A stretch of DNA of 64,000 nucleotides, taken from NCBI GenBank assembly GCA_047967505.1, contig CM106538.1, one strand, 5' to 3'. Origin of the DNA: Dipteris shenzhenensis (taxonomy: Eukaryota; Polypodiophyta; Polypodiopsida; Gleicheniales). Of this stretch, positions 30,570 through 41,640 are shown one piece after another (position 1 is the first letter of the stretch; every line of letters starts with the position of its first letter). The position numbers and the translations under genes are program-made. The notes beneath the pieces are model-generated. The model was not told the origin of the DNA and ran no database searches. It saw nothing but the letters and a program-made list of their open reading frames with translations.

Positions 30570-33500
30570 TTGAAATCAAGTTTGCCCAAGACAGTTTCCT
30601 TCAATGTCATGGAAGACACAGAAGACACAACAGAATATTATCAGAAGAAAAAGACTATAACACAAATGGGATCCAAATTGATAAGAAGCTATAGTAGTAA
30701 TCAAGAGTATCATAGTGGCATGCTCATAGGTATTGAGGACATTATAGTAACAGATGTTGATGTAGAAAAGGTTTCTTGTGTTGCAAGTGACTCAAATATA
30801 CTCACTAGTATAGAAGACTTGTCTTGTTTTGCAAGTGACTTGAACAGGCTTAGTGGTATAGAAGACTTGTCATGTGTTGCAAGTTACTCGAACAGGCTCA
30901 CTGGTATAGAAGACTTGTCCTGTGTTGCAAGTGACTTGAACAGGCTCACTGGTATAGAAGACTTGTCTTTTGTTGCAAGTGACTCAAACATGCTTAGTGA
31001 TATAGAAGACTTGTCTTGTGTTGAGAATAATAAGATGGGACCACAAAGAAAAATACATGCAAAGATCGATGGGATAAGTGATGCAATAATAGGAATTGAT
31101 GATATTAGTAACAATGATCATGATGTTACCACTCGAACACAAGGCAAAAGGGGTAGAGAATCTGAGACTTGTCATGTTGTTCGTAATATTGTTGCTAGCA
31201 TGCCAGAGAATATAGATGGGAGAATCTTGAGTTACGAAGGAGAAATAGTTCAACCACAAAATTCAAGAGGCATTGGCAACAAATTGACATCAATGAACAT
31301 GTCTACCAGATTGCCATTTCCAAGATATTATAAGGTATCAAATAATTCTCAAGCCCACACAACATTTGATTATAAAGATGAAGATTCAAGGGAAATGGAT
31401 TCGAGATTTGATGGTCTTACAACTAGAAAACGCAAGACACTATTTACAAAAAGAAAGTATGTGAGTGTGAAGAGGCGAAGAATCATGGCATCAATTCCAG
31501 AACCAAAGAGACATGTAATGCTATCTGAGGAGAATATGGAAAGGATGCTTATGCAAGTTTGTTGCAAGAGACTTTGCATTAGAAAAGTTGGGAAAGATGA
31601 TTGTGTAGCCATATGCCTTGGTATTTGGAGTAAGACAGCGCCTAATAGACATAACTATCTTCTTCAAGAGTTTTCATGCTTTCTTCATCAAAGCACTAAT
31701 CAAGATTTGAGCACAAGACACTGTAAACCTAGATTGAAACCCATGGTTAATGGGAGACCCATTTGCAATCGAGGATATCAATGGTTAACTGGACTATCAC
31801 ATGGCATATACTAGACCATCGAGGCAGAGGTGAAAGAAAAAGTGGTTCATACAATTCATGGAAATACCTACAAGCTTAAATGCCATGGAAGCACTATAAA
31901 TGCAACCGCAACATTAAAGCAAGTTCTTGAAGACCATGCATTACCATAGCCTCATCTTCAACAAAAAATGCTAGATAGACGTGTCGAATGCCAACAACAT
32001 CTTCCTTTGGGAATGACAAAGAAGGTCATCCTAGAAACTATCAATAAAACTTTACGAGACAAGACAGAGATGAGAGCATGATTTCACGATCAACCTTGTA
32101 CAAAATTTGGCGTAGAGATTTTTGCCATGTCAAGACACCATCAAAGCAAAGGATGTCAAAATGTAAGACATGTGATGAATTAAAAAATGCCATTGAACAT
32201 AGTAAATGTGAGCAGCAGCGAGGAAGATATATTAAATGGCAATCAATCCATTTACGTCATGTGCAGGATGCTCGAAAGTTGTATGCTTCTTGGAGAGAGG
32301 AAGCTATTTCACATGTCGATAAGTCCATGTGCATCATCACCATTGATTGCATGGACCAGAATACAACCACTTTGCCATGATATAGACATATCCCACCGGC
32401 ATTGGAGGGCAAACGTGGACTAAAAACACACTTGTGTGGAGTATTAGTACATGGATACCGAATCTTTTGTGATGTATGGATTGATAGTTTGCATGACCAT
32501 GATAGTAACCAGGTTGTTACATCAATCATGAAAGCAATAAGAAAGGTCAGAGATGCTCACGAATGTTTACCTAACACATTGCAAATACGAGCTGATAATT
32601 GTTGGAGAGAGAACAAGAATAAATATATATTTGCTTTATGCTCTATGCTGGTTGGTTTGAAAATATTTGAAGAAGTGGAAGTTGGCTTTCTTCTTGTTGG
32701 CCATATACATGAAGACATAGATCAAATCTTCAGTGTTATCTCTGGTGAGTTGAAGGCAATGGATGTTTTGACAATGGAGGATATGCTATTTCGAATTGGG
32801 AAAAAATTTGGAGGTTCTCGCAAGGAAGAATCAGAAGTGGCTATCTTAGAGAGGATGGTAGATTGGAGAGCATTCATAGAGCCACATTTACAAACAGGAG
32901 ATGATGCCCTAATAGGACACACAAATCCACACTACTTTCGGTTTCACATGCATAACAATATTCTAGTGAGGCAATGGAAGCACTACTCAATAGATGGAGA
33001 TCATTTATGGAGTGAGTCATATGCTTTATTACAACGAATAATTCCATTAGAGGTCACTTGACATAGATGAAATGAAAGGCTTGAAAGCCTTCATTAAACA
33101 TCTTCAAAGTATGATGCAAAAATATCCTAAGCAATCAACTAAGAATTTGGAGACAATTAAATCAACTGAAGCACTTATCCAATCTTTAGAAAGACAAGAA
33201 AACTTAATGAGCATTGAATACTGTGAATCCTTTTGGCAAGCTAGGTCACCAAGTTTTCCTTTGGATATAAATATGTTAGTAGATATGGAGGAAGCAGAGG
33301 AATGCCTTTTACCTCAAAAATATTGTGGCAGGAAGGGAGACAAGAACTTACCAGAGTTTATACCATCTAATGAGATTGAAGAGGGTTTATTTGTTACAGT
33401 TTGGGCATCTGATCCAGGTTTAGAGTTGGATGACCAAGGTGGCCCAATTTGGGTTGCAAAGGTTGCTAAGATAGAAAGGGATGACAAGGGAACTCCTATA

Positions 33501-33956
33501 ACATTTACAACTTTATGGTATGAACCAAAGCCATTCAAAAATCTCCCGAGAAGATATACAATAAAACAACTCTATGAGGGATGCTTGCAAAAGAAATGTG
33601 AATGGGTTCCAAATAATGAGGGATTAATAGAGGTGGAAGTCAGTAGCATTATTCATTGCTGGAAATCGAGGACACGAAGGTTTAAAAAGAAGCATGGATA
33701 CAATGTTGAAAAATGTATCACTATCCCTGATCCAAGTCGTGTCCATATTAAACATCATTTGGCAAGACTTGACCCATCACAAGCGCAAATACATTACATG
33801 AATCTGATGACTCTGAACGAGATTCAGATGCATAAGATAATGTTCTGTATGCTTTTTTCCATACAAATGGTGTATCTATACACCACTAATAAGATAATTT
33901 ATTGTATGGTTTGTTTTTCAAAAAAAGGGTGTATCTATACACCACTTATATATTGA
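30570..33956 (+). pseudogene. DUF7869-like transposase of the large transposon, broken
   Basis: The first part (30570-31814) holds a 16-residue repeat, basic segments (KRKYVSVKRRR) and a Cys-containing motif (MLMQVCCKRLCIRKVGKDD). The second (32078-33061) has MISRSTLYKIWRRDFCHVKT, a CKTC zinc-type pair and an RNase-H-like core: D in IITIDCMDQN (about 32350), D in IRADNCWRENKN (about 32590), and VGHIHEDIDQIFS (about 32700). These three blocks are typical of DUF7869 proteins, thought to be transposase-derived. The last part (33072-33956) has a C-terminal domain, FVTVWASDPGLELDDQGGPI, followed by WVAKV. Lesions: TAG at 31812-31814, further stops to 32070, a frameshift near 32070, TGA at 32378-32380 and a frameshift near 33050. 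The family call rests on motif memory. Confidence 0.65.
30762..31022 (+). repeat. 48-bp coding repeat, five to six copies
   Basis: ATAGAAGACTTGTC starts at 30810, 30858, 30906, 30954 and 31002, exactly 48 bases apart, with a weaker copy before the first. It encodes the 16-residue unit GIEDLSCVASDSNRLT. Confidence 0.9.
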
Positions 33957-34040
33957 ATTCAACAAACTCTTTGTTTTCAAAAAAATGGTGTATCTATACA
34001 CCACTTATATGTTGAATTCAACAAACTCTTTTCATATGGT
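33869..34040 (+). repeat. Right subterminal repeats with GGTGTATCTATACACC
   Basis: The 16-base palindrome GGTGTATCTATACACC occurs at 33869, 33928 and 33987, 59 bases apart. It lies within a tandem unit that includes TTGAATTCAACAAACTCTTT. It is the counterpart of the left subterminal words at 20722-20859. Confidence 0.85.
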
Positions 34041-34045
34041 GTCAT

Positions 34046-34398
34046 TGTGAAGATTGTGGGAGAGAGGGAAGGAGTCTCACTTGCGGCTTTCTCACAATCA
34101 CAAATGGGGGAATACACACAAAGGTGGAGGCTGAAAACAGTTTTCCTCTTCTTAGTTGTGAAAGCCAAAAGAACTCAAGTACAAAGAAATAGAAGAACCC
34201 TATATGTGGGTCTCAAACCAAACTCAACTAACTAAGGTGGCATACTAACTGAGCCACGAACTAGTGTAGATAAGGATAGCTGTCATCCAGCTATTATTCA
34301 TGGGCGGTGTACCAACCGCATCTCCAGCTAACAAGTCGGTGACATAAGTACCCAACGGTCACCCTGGCATATCTCAAGTGAAGCTCGATATCTCAACA
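34046..34398 (-). repeat. 3' LTR, Copia B nested copy
   Basis: 353 bp, TGTGAAGATTGTGGGAGAGA to GATATCTCAACA on the plus strand. The partner is 39290-39642. Confidence 0.97.
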
Positions 34399-37300
34399 CT
34401 CCCCCTCGAGCTCAATCCCAAATCCTGCACACTAAGCAGGTCTCTAAACTTGTGCAGCTTCTCTGCGCCCAATGCTTTCGTGAATATGTCAGCTACCTGA
34501 TCCTCTGTGCTGACATAAACTAGATCAATAAGACCTAGTAAAACCTTCTCCCGCACATAGTGATAATGTACCTCAATGTGCTTTGTTCTAGCATGAAAGA
34601 CTGGGTTCTTTGCCAAGTGTATACTGCTCATGTTGTCACAATAAATGACAACCGGCCCATCTGTAGACTGATGCATATCATAGAGTAGCTTATGCAACCA
34701 AGCTACCTCACATGCAGCCATTGCTGCACCCCTGTACTCAGCCTCTGTGCTCGACAAGGCAACTGTAGGGCTGTTTCTTGCTGCTCCAAGTGACTGCAGC
34801 ACTCCCAAAAGAGAACACATATCCACTGGTAGATCGTCTATCAGAAATACTACCAGCCCAATCAGCATCAGTGTATCCATGCAACTATATCTGATGAACC
34901 CCAGCCTCATAAAATAGTCCATACTGCAATGTGGACTTCACATACCTGAGTATGCATCTAGCCGCATCCAAATGCGGTTTCCTTGGAGCCTGCATAAACT
35001 GACTTACCAACCCAACAGCATAGCTCAAATCTGGCCTGGTAATAGTCATGTAAATCAAGCTTCCTACTATGCGTCTGTACATAGTAGGGTCCTCCAGAAG
35101 CTCACCTGCATCTGTGCTCAGCTTCACATTCTGCTCCAAAGGAACTGAAATAGGCTTACAGCCTGTCATCCCATATTTGGACAGCATGTCCAATCCATAC
35201 TGCCTCTGCAAGAGCTGTATCCCACTTGGTGATCTAATCACCTCAATGCCCAAGAAATAATGCAGCTCTCCCAAATCCTTCATCTCAAACTTCTGCCTCA
35301 ATAGCATTTTCACATGAAGGATATCTTCATCACTATCACCTGTGATGATCAAATCATCAACATAAATGACCAGCAGCATAATCCCTTTCTCTGTTTTTCT
35401 TACATAGAGTGAGAAATCTGCCTTGGAAATCTGAAAGCCAATAGTGACAAGATACTGTCCTATCTTGTCAGACCATGCTCTAGGTGCTTGCTTCAAGCCA
35501 TACAAGGCTTTCTTCAACCTGCAAACAAACTCAGGATGAGTAGCATGAACATAACCTGCTGGCTGCTCCATAAATACCTCTTCTTGCAAATCACCATGCA
35601 AGAAGGCATTCTTTACATCCATCTGATGTAAAGACCATCCCTTTGATGCAGCCATAGCAATGGCTGCTCTTGCGGTTGCCATCCTTGCAACCGGGCTGAA
35701 AGTTTCTTCATAATCAATGCCATATGTCTGTGCATACCCCTTGACAACTAATCTTGCCTTGTATCTATTCACAAAACCATATGCATTGTGCTTGATCTTA
35801 TAAACCCACTTACAACCAATTGCATTCTTGCCTTTAGGCAAAGGCACCAATTCCCATGTAGCATTAGCATCCAAGGCATCCATTTCTTCATCCATGGCTT
35901 TCTCCCATTTTTCATTTCCCATGGCTTGCTCAAAAGAAGTGGGTCCTGGTTCCTGTATCACTTTGACCATATAGGCATAGTGAATGGCTGTAAATCCATC
36001 ATATTTCAGCCTATCCACAGGATACCTAACCCTGGTAGACCTGCGCAAAATAGGCTCACTTGCAGGTGCTCTCAAAACATCCCTGGTCTTCCTTACTCCA
36101 GGTGTAACAACAGAAGGAATACCCAACTCATCATCAATGCTCTGTTCTGAGCCACTGGATTCACCATCCACATAAGAGTGACCTGCATTCACATCAAACA
36201 TGGGCTGATCTACCTTCTCTTTTCCTTTTCATGATACCTGCGTACCACTATCTACATTGCTTTGAGGGGATTCTCTTGATCTCAATCTGCCTGTCCATGG
36301 TGAAGTATGTGAACCACTGGTAGAGGACACTCCAGGTCCACTGATATTTTGTGATTGCTGCTGTGCATTCTGTGCAGCATTACCATTTTGTGCATCTACA
36401 TCAATCATCACATTTACTGGTTTATACCAGCTGCTCATCTCATCAAAAACAACATCTCTGCTCACTGTGAACTTACGTGTAGAAGGGTTATAGCATCTAT
36501 ACCCTTTCTGCTGCAGAGAATAACCAATAAAGACGCACTTCTCAGCTTTTGGATCCAACTTGGACCTCAACTCATCTGGCACATGGACATAAGCAATGCA
36601 ACCAAAAATCTTCAAATGAGAAATATCTGGTTTCCTACCAGTATACATCTCCTCTGGCATCATGCCATGTATTGCTGCAGTGGGAGTCCTGTTCATTATA
36701 TAGACTGCTGTAGCAACTGCTTCAGAGCCCAATAATAGCCCAATAATAATCTGGTAGATCTTTTTCATTTAGCATAGCCCGAGATACCTCTCCAACATGC
36801 CTGTTTTTTCTTTCTGCAATTCCATTTTGCTGTGGGGTATGACTGCATGAATATTGCTACTTTATACCATGCTCTTGCAAGAACCTTGCAAACTCATTTG
36901 AGAGGTACTCTCCCCCTCCATCTGACCTTAGGCATTTTATTTGCAGGCCTGTTTCTTTTTCAACCATAGCTTTGAAAGCTTTGAAGTGCCCAAACACTTC
37001 ACTTTTCTTTTTCATAAAATACACCCACAGTTTTCTGCTGAAGTCATCAATAAATGTGACAAAATAGTGACAGCCTCCAATAGATGCAGCTTTTGTAGTC
37101 CACACATCAGAGTGGATTGATTCCAATGGCTTTTTACTCTCTTGAACATGCCTAGGAAAAGGTTTCCTTGCCTGTTTCCCAAATTGACAGGCTTCACAAA
37201 CCTTGTGCATTTCTGCAACCTTGAATTTAGGCAATCCTGCAACAATATTTTGGGCTTGCATTGATTTTAGTCGCTGTATATTAACATGACCAATGCGTTT

Positions 37301-37711
37301 GTGCCAGATATCAATATCTGCAACTACACCGGTCCCATGTGCAAACATTGCTGCACTCAATTCAGGCATGTCTGCATCCAATGTAAACATCCTGCCCTTC
37401 TTCTTTCCTTTTGCTATCAAGCGACCGTTATTTTTCATATCCTCAACAAAGCATCCATGAGGATTAAATCTAACCTGCAAGCCCTGCTCAACCATTTGAC
37501 CAACAGAAACCAGGTTCTTGGTGATGTTCGGGACATGAAATACATCAGACAAGTATTTCTTTTTCCCATCCTGCATAGACACAGGAATTTTGCCAATCTG
37601 CACAATAGGATGTGCAGTATCATCACTAGTCTCCACAAATTCTGGTTTTTCCATTTTTCTTGCATCCTGCATCCATTCAGCGTGACCTGTGCGTGACCTG
37701 TCATGTGGTTT
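34374..37711 (-). pseudogene. Copia B integrase-reverse transcriptase-RNase H, broken
   Basis: From 37672 the GAG-pre-integrase domain (WHKRIGHVNIQRLKSMQAQN, CEACQFGKQARKPF) leads into an integrase core with HSDVWTTKA and RSDGGGEYLSNE. A TAG near 36857 and a 13-base insertion near 36726 (AGCCCAATAAT doubled) interrupt the end of the core. A TGA at about 36229 follows. The frame 36201-34885 is a long, well-preserved reverse transcriptase with VKNAFLHGDLQEEVF, ALYGLKQAPRAW and the catalytic VIYVDDLIITG. RNase H (34922-34374) keeps [13 protein letters not shown] and [15 protein letters not shown] but has an extra G near 34770. The host can still copy this type in trans, if an intact relative exists. 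Confidence 0.92.
34399..34407 (-). other. Polypurine tract, Copia B nested copy
   Basis: The minus strand reads GAGGGGGAG directly before the 3' LTR, the plus-strand priming site. Confidence 0.85.
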
Positions 37712-38743
37712 GACGCACCCGAGTCAACATACCACACATCATTGCTTTCTTCTGCACTTGTTACAGAATTTGTCATATGCTGCACCATAAACAAATGCTC
37801 ATTTCTGTCATCGCCCTGTCTACTAGAGGATGCATAATTGCCTTGCTGCAATTTTCCACTCATAATGTCATTCTGCTTTTTGTAGTAGTCTTTAGCCATA
37901 TGACCCATTTTGCCACAATAGTAGCATTCAACATTGCTGTTTGCATTTTGGCTTCTCTGCCATCCACCACGGCCTCTTTGGCTCCCCCTGCCTCTAGAGT
38001 TACCACGTCCTCCTGCATAGGACTGGTTTTCTTACGTTTGCTGCATATTCTGATTTCTACCACGGTCGGCCTCCTCTACCTCTGCCTCTACCTCTGCCAG
38101 CATTTGAGTAGAAGACAGTTTCTTTTGAAGTTCCTACTGAAGAAGATGCACCCCCATTTCTCTGCTCTTCAGAAATTAGAAGAGCAATCAACTCCTCAAA
38201 ATCAGGAAAGTTTTCACGGACGGCAATGGATGTCCGGAACTGTGCATAATCCTTTCCTAGACCATTCAAGGTCACGGAAACCAAATCGTCATCATCCACT
38301 GGCGACCCAATGGAAGCAAGTGCATCTGCAATTTTCTTCACTTTCATGTGGTAGTCATTTATGCTCAAATTTTCTCTCTGAACATTGTGCAACTCCTGTT
38401 TGAGTTGCATTTTCCTGGCTTGCGTATTTGTGCTATACATTTTTGCCAGAGTATCCCATGCCTCCTTTGGCGTATTTGCATCCTGAATATGCACAATCAT
38501 GGAGTCCGAAATACTGATAGACAGCCAGTACATAACTTTCCTGGCTCTCTCATGCCATCCTTTGAATGCCTGCATTTCCTGTTGACTGGGAACATTAGGA
38601 AGAACAGGTTCTTCTTCATTTCCTGTAATGAATTCCCAATAGCCTTTTCCCATCAAGAAATTCGTCATTCTAAACTTCCATGCCTGGAAGTTGTTCTTGT
38701 CAAGCTTTTCAGTGACAATCTGTGAAAGAGAATCAGATGCCAT
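37712..38743 (-). pseudogene. Copia B gag and protease region, broken
   Basis: The start is the ATG at 38743 (MASDSLSQIVTEKLDKNNFQ). The gag helical region runs open to an Arg/Gly stretch (GRGRGRGGRPW), where an 8-base deletion relative to the 54940 copy shifts the frame at about 38063. Beyond it the zinc knuckle reads CYYCGKMGHMAKDY, its last Cys changed to Tyr, and a TAA interrupts near 38032. The protease motif WYVDSGASNHMTGHA is intact, but an 11-base tandem duplication at 37681-37701 (CGTGACCTGTG) shifts the frame right after it. Confidence 0.9.
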
Positions 38744-39277
38744 TACAGAACACTGCAAAATATTCTGTCACTGCAAAAAACACAACTTTTGCCACACACG
38801 GGCAAATCTGCAAAACTGACGAAAGTGGTATTTCACCACATAGTCACTTCCTAGTGACGATTTTGCATCAACAGGCAACAGGCATGAATCTGTAACTCCC
38901 AATATCTCTGCACACAGGCATACGATGCAATTTCTGTGGCACCTTTCCACCGCGACTAGCCGCACAGTGGTCGCACAGCCAAAAACAGGGCCTTTTTCTG
39001 AGTGCCTGCGAAGAACTTCCGCCTTCAAAACGGTCCCCGAAACGGCCTCAAATCAGAAAAATAAAGTCACTAAGGGCTTTGCCCTTTCCTGCAGCATATA
39101 CTACGCTCTCGCCACACCGCGAAGGGCGTCTCAATCTGAAACAGTGCACTCCTGCACTTCTGGCTGTGCTACCTGTAGAGATTTGCTCCCAAACTCGAAA
39201 TAGGAAAGCAACACTGGTCCTCTTACCAGGACACCACGAACTTGGCTTGCTTTCTTGAGCTCCTTACCACGAACAAG

Positions 39278-39289
39278 GCTCTGATACCA
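39278..39289 (-). other. Primer-binding site, initiator tRNA-Met
   Basis: TGGTATCAGAGC on the minus strand, directly inside the 5' LTR. Confidence 0.95.
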
Positions 39290-39642
39290 TGTGAAGATTA
39301 TGGGAGAGAGGGAAGGAGTCTCACTTGCGGCTTTCTTACAATCACAAATGGGGGAATACACACAAAGGTGGAGGCTGAAAATAGTTTTCCTCTTCTTAGT
39401 TGTGAAAGCCAAAAGAACTCAAGTACAAAGAAATAGAAGAACCCTATATGTGGGTCTCAAACCAAACTCAACTAACTAAGGTGGCATACTAACTGAGCCA
39501 CGAACTAGTGTAGATAAGGATAGCTGTCATCCAGCTATTATTCATGGGCGGTGTACCAACCGCATCTCCAGCTAACAAGTCAGTGACATAAGTACCCAAC
39601 GGTCACCCTGGCATATCTCGAGTGGAGCTCGATATCTCAACA
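39290..39642 (-). repeat. 5' LTR, Copia B nested copy
   Basis: 353-bp partner of 34046-34398, six transitions apart. It is followed by GTCAT and then the resumed sequence of the large transposon. Confidence 0.97.
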
Positions 39643-39929
39643 GTCATATTTTCACTTCATAGTGTTAAAATTGAACTAGAGTTAGGAGACTACTATTATT
39701 ATTATTATAGTTATTGGATGGGGGCACCATGCACAAATTTGGGAATTATAGCTTCACTGTGAGCCATTTTTTTTAAAATTAGAGGTCACCACTTGACTTT
39801 TTAGATTAGTAAGGCCATATTTGTATATAAGTGACACATTTAGTGCTCTTAAAAACCCAAATTTTGAGCTCACTAAGTGAAGTTGAGTGGAGAAGATATG
39901 CTCCAAAAAAAAGTCCAAACCAAGAGAGA
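39643..39929. other. Right end region of the large transposon
   Basis: Non-coding sequence between the nested element and the right inverted repeat. It contains an ATT trinucleotide run at 39692-39707 and two AAAGTCCA words near 39911 and 39930, as at the left end. Confidence 0.55.
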
Positions 39930-39956
39930 AAGTCCAAAAATTTTGAATAGTGTGTT
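39930..39956 (-). repeat. Right terminal inverted repeat of the large transposon
   Basis: Exact reverse complement of 20435-20461, followed by GAGG at 39957-39960. Confidence 0.85.
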
Positions 39957-39960
39957 GAGG

Positions 39961-40765
39961 AATTTTCATATATTTATTGCACGCAGGTGATGTCTCCTTA
40001 CTACTATTAGTGAATCCCCCGTGCCTCAAAGATGTAAATCAATAAAAAATGATTGATTAGATGAGATGTTAACATGTTGCACTATGACCCATATGACCCT
40101 TAGAGTAATCTGTTCCTCAAAGATAAATATCAGTAAGAAACATCATTAGGTGGCGTTCGTTTTGCATGAGTTGATTCTTGTAGCTACAATGTAATTCCTA
40201 AAATGAGCATGAGGTCATTGTTTGCTTGGGTGTAGCCATTTTTTGTGAGGTTCAGGGACTTTTTTGTATATAGGTATCTTGCATGACCCATAGCTTATGC
40301 ATTGCTCAATGTAATTCTGCAAACTTTGTCTTCAAGTTGTAGTATACATTTCAAACTTGTAAATGAGACCAAAAATTTATGGAATAAGGATCTGGAAAGA
40401 GAACGTTAAAGCATTACAAGTGCTATGTTACATGTGAAGCATGCATCCAAAAGACTATAGGATATACCAATTTATTTAAAAATATCAAAATTCTATTCCA
40501 TATATACATGCAACCAAGTAATCATTCAAAAGTACACTATGTGAGCTTCTCCTCAACCCAAGGACGGCGGGCCTCCAATGTTGTGCTAAAATAATGCACA
40601 CCCATTTAAGCGCACGCTCCATAACTTTTTTTTGATTTGTTGAAAACCGAAATGGATTGAAAATTTGGAATCCAAACTAGTGGGACTACTGCATGGTGGT
40701 CTTAAAACATTGATAGTTGTTGGTATAAGTATCTAGATTCACCCTAAAATGGAAGAAGTTGAAAA
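39961..40765. other. Flanking sequence right of the large transposon
   Basis: 40010-40150 contains ATTGATTAGATGAGATGTT and CTCAAAGATAAAT units shared with the array at 19650-20330. The rest, to 40765, shows no gene or recognised repeat. Confidence 0.45.
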
Positions 40766-40767
40766 TG

Positions 40768-41640
40768 TGTAAAGCTTGACAAGAACAACTTCCAAGCATG
40801 GAAGTTTAGAATGACGAATTTGCTTAAGGGAAAAGGCTATTGGGAGTTCATTACTGGAGCTGAACAAGAACCAGCTATTCCTAATGTTCCCAATCAACAG
40901 GAGTTGCACGCATTTAAAGGCTGGCATGAGAGAGCCAGAAAAGTTATGTAATGGCTATCTATCAGTATTCCAGATTCTATGATTGTGCATATTCAGGATG
41001 CAAGCACGTTGAAGGAGGCATGGGATACTTTGACAAAAATGTATAGCACAAATACACAAGCCAGGAAAATGCACCTCAAGCAGGAGTTGCATAATGTGTA
41101 GAGAGAAAATATGAGCATCAATGACTACCATATGAAGGTGAAGAAGATTGCAGATGCACTTGCTTCTATTGGGTCGCCAGTGGAAGATGATGATTTAGTT
41201 TCTATGACCTTGAATGGTCTAGGAAAGGATTATGCACTATTCCGTACATCCATTGCCATCCGTGAAAATTTTCTTGATTTTGAGGAGTTGATTGCTCTTC
41301 TAATTTCTGAAGAGCAGATAAATGGTAGTGCATCTTCTTCAGGAGGAACTTCAAAAGGAACTGTCTTCTACTCAAATGCTGGAAGAGCTAGAGGCAGAGG
41401 TAGAGCAGGCCAATCTAAAGGCCATGGCAGAAATCAAAATATGCAGCAAATCCAAGAAAACCAGTCCTATGGAGGAGGACGTGGTAACTTTAGAGGCAGG
41501 GGGAGCCAAAGAGGTCGTGGTGGATGGAAGAGAGGCCAAAACGCAAACAGCAATGTTGAATGCTACTACTATGGTAAAATGGATCATATGGTTAAAGACT
41601 GCTATAAAAAGCAGAATGACATCATGACTGGAAAATTGTA
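40768..41640 (+). pseudogene. Copia B gag, first chimera copy
   Basis: The sequence starts inside gag (LDKNNFQAWKFRMTNLLKGK). It reads with stops near 40949 and 41099, then openly from 41111 (MSINDYHMKVKKIADALASI) to a TAG at 41639. The zinc knuckle reads CYYYGKMDHMVKDC, with the second Cys changed to Tyr and the Gly before His to Asp. Confidence 0.88.

Larger units (their letters stand above)
34046..39642 (-). mobile_element. Complete Copia family B retrotransposon nested in the large transposon
   Basis: LTRs of 353 bp (34046-34398 and 39290-39642) with TG...CA ends are flanked by GTCAT on both sides (34041-34045 and 39643-39647). The LTRs differ at six positions, all transitions, about 98.3 per cent identity, so the insertion is fairly recent. 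Internal order on the minus strand is tRNA-Met primer site, 530-bp leader, gag, protease, integrase, reverse transcriptase, RNase H and polypurine tract. It is closely related to the copy at 54940-60763. Several small indels and stops make it inactive. Confidence 0.97.
20435..39956. mobile_element. Large TIR DNA transposon with DUF7869-like transposase (candidate new type)
   Basis: A perfect 27-bp inverted repeat starting AACACACTATTCAAAATTTT lies at 20435-20461 and 39930-39956. It is flanked by the 4-bp direct repeat GAGG (20431-20434 and 39957-39960). Without the nested Copia B insertion (34046-39642 plus GTCAT) its own length is about 13.9 kb. Inside each end, words of the type GGTGTANNTANACACC recur. 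Two divergent genes lie inside: an unrecognised one leftward and a DUF7869-like transposase rightward. Between them are 5.5 kb of palindromes and strand-asymmetric repeats. That the two genes belong to one element is inferred from the shared ends. The 4-bp duplication could be read as GAGGAA on one side, so the exact end is uncertain by two bases. Both genes are broken here. Confidence 0.75.

Noticed and set aside
20439-39952. Large element as an ordinary CACTA transposon starting at CACTA inside the inverted repeat
   Set aside because: The flanking trinucleotides would be ACA and TGT, not a direct repeat. Taking the full inverted repeat gives GAGG on both sides.
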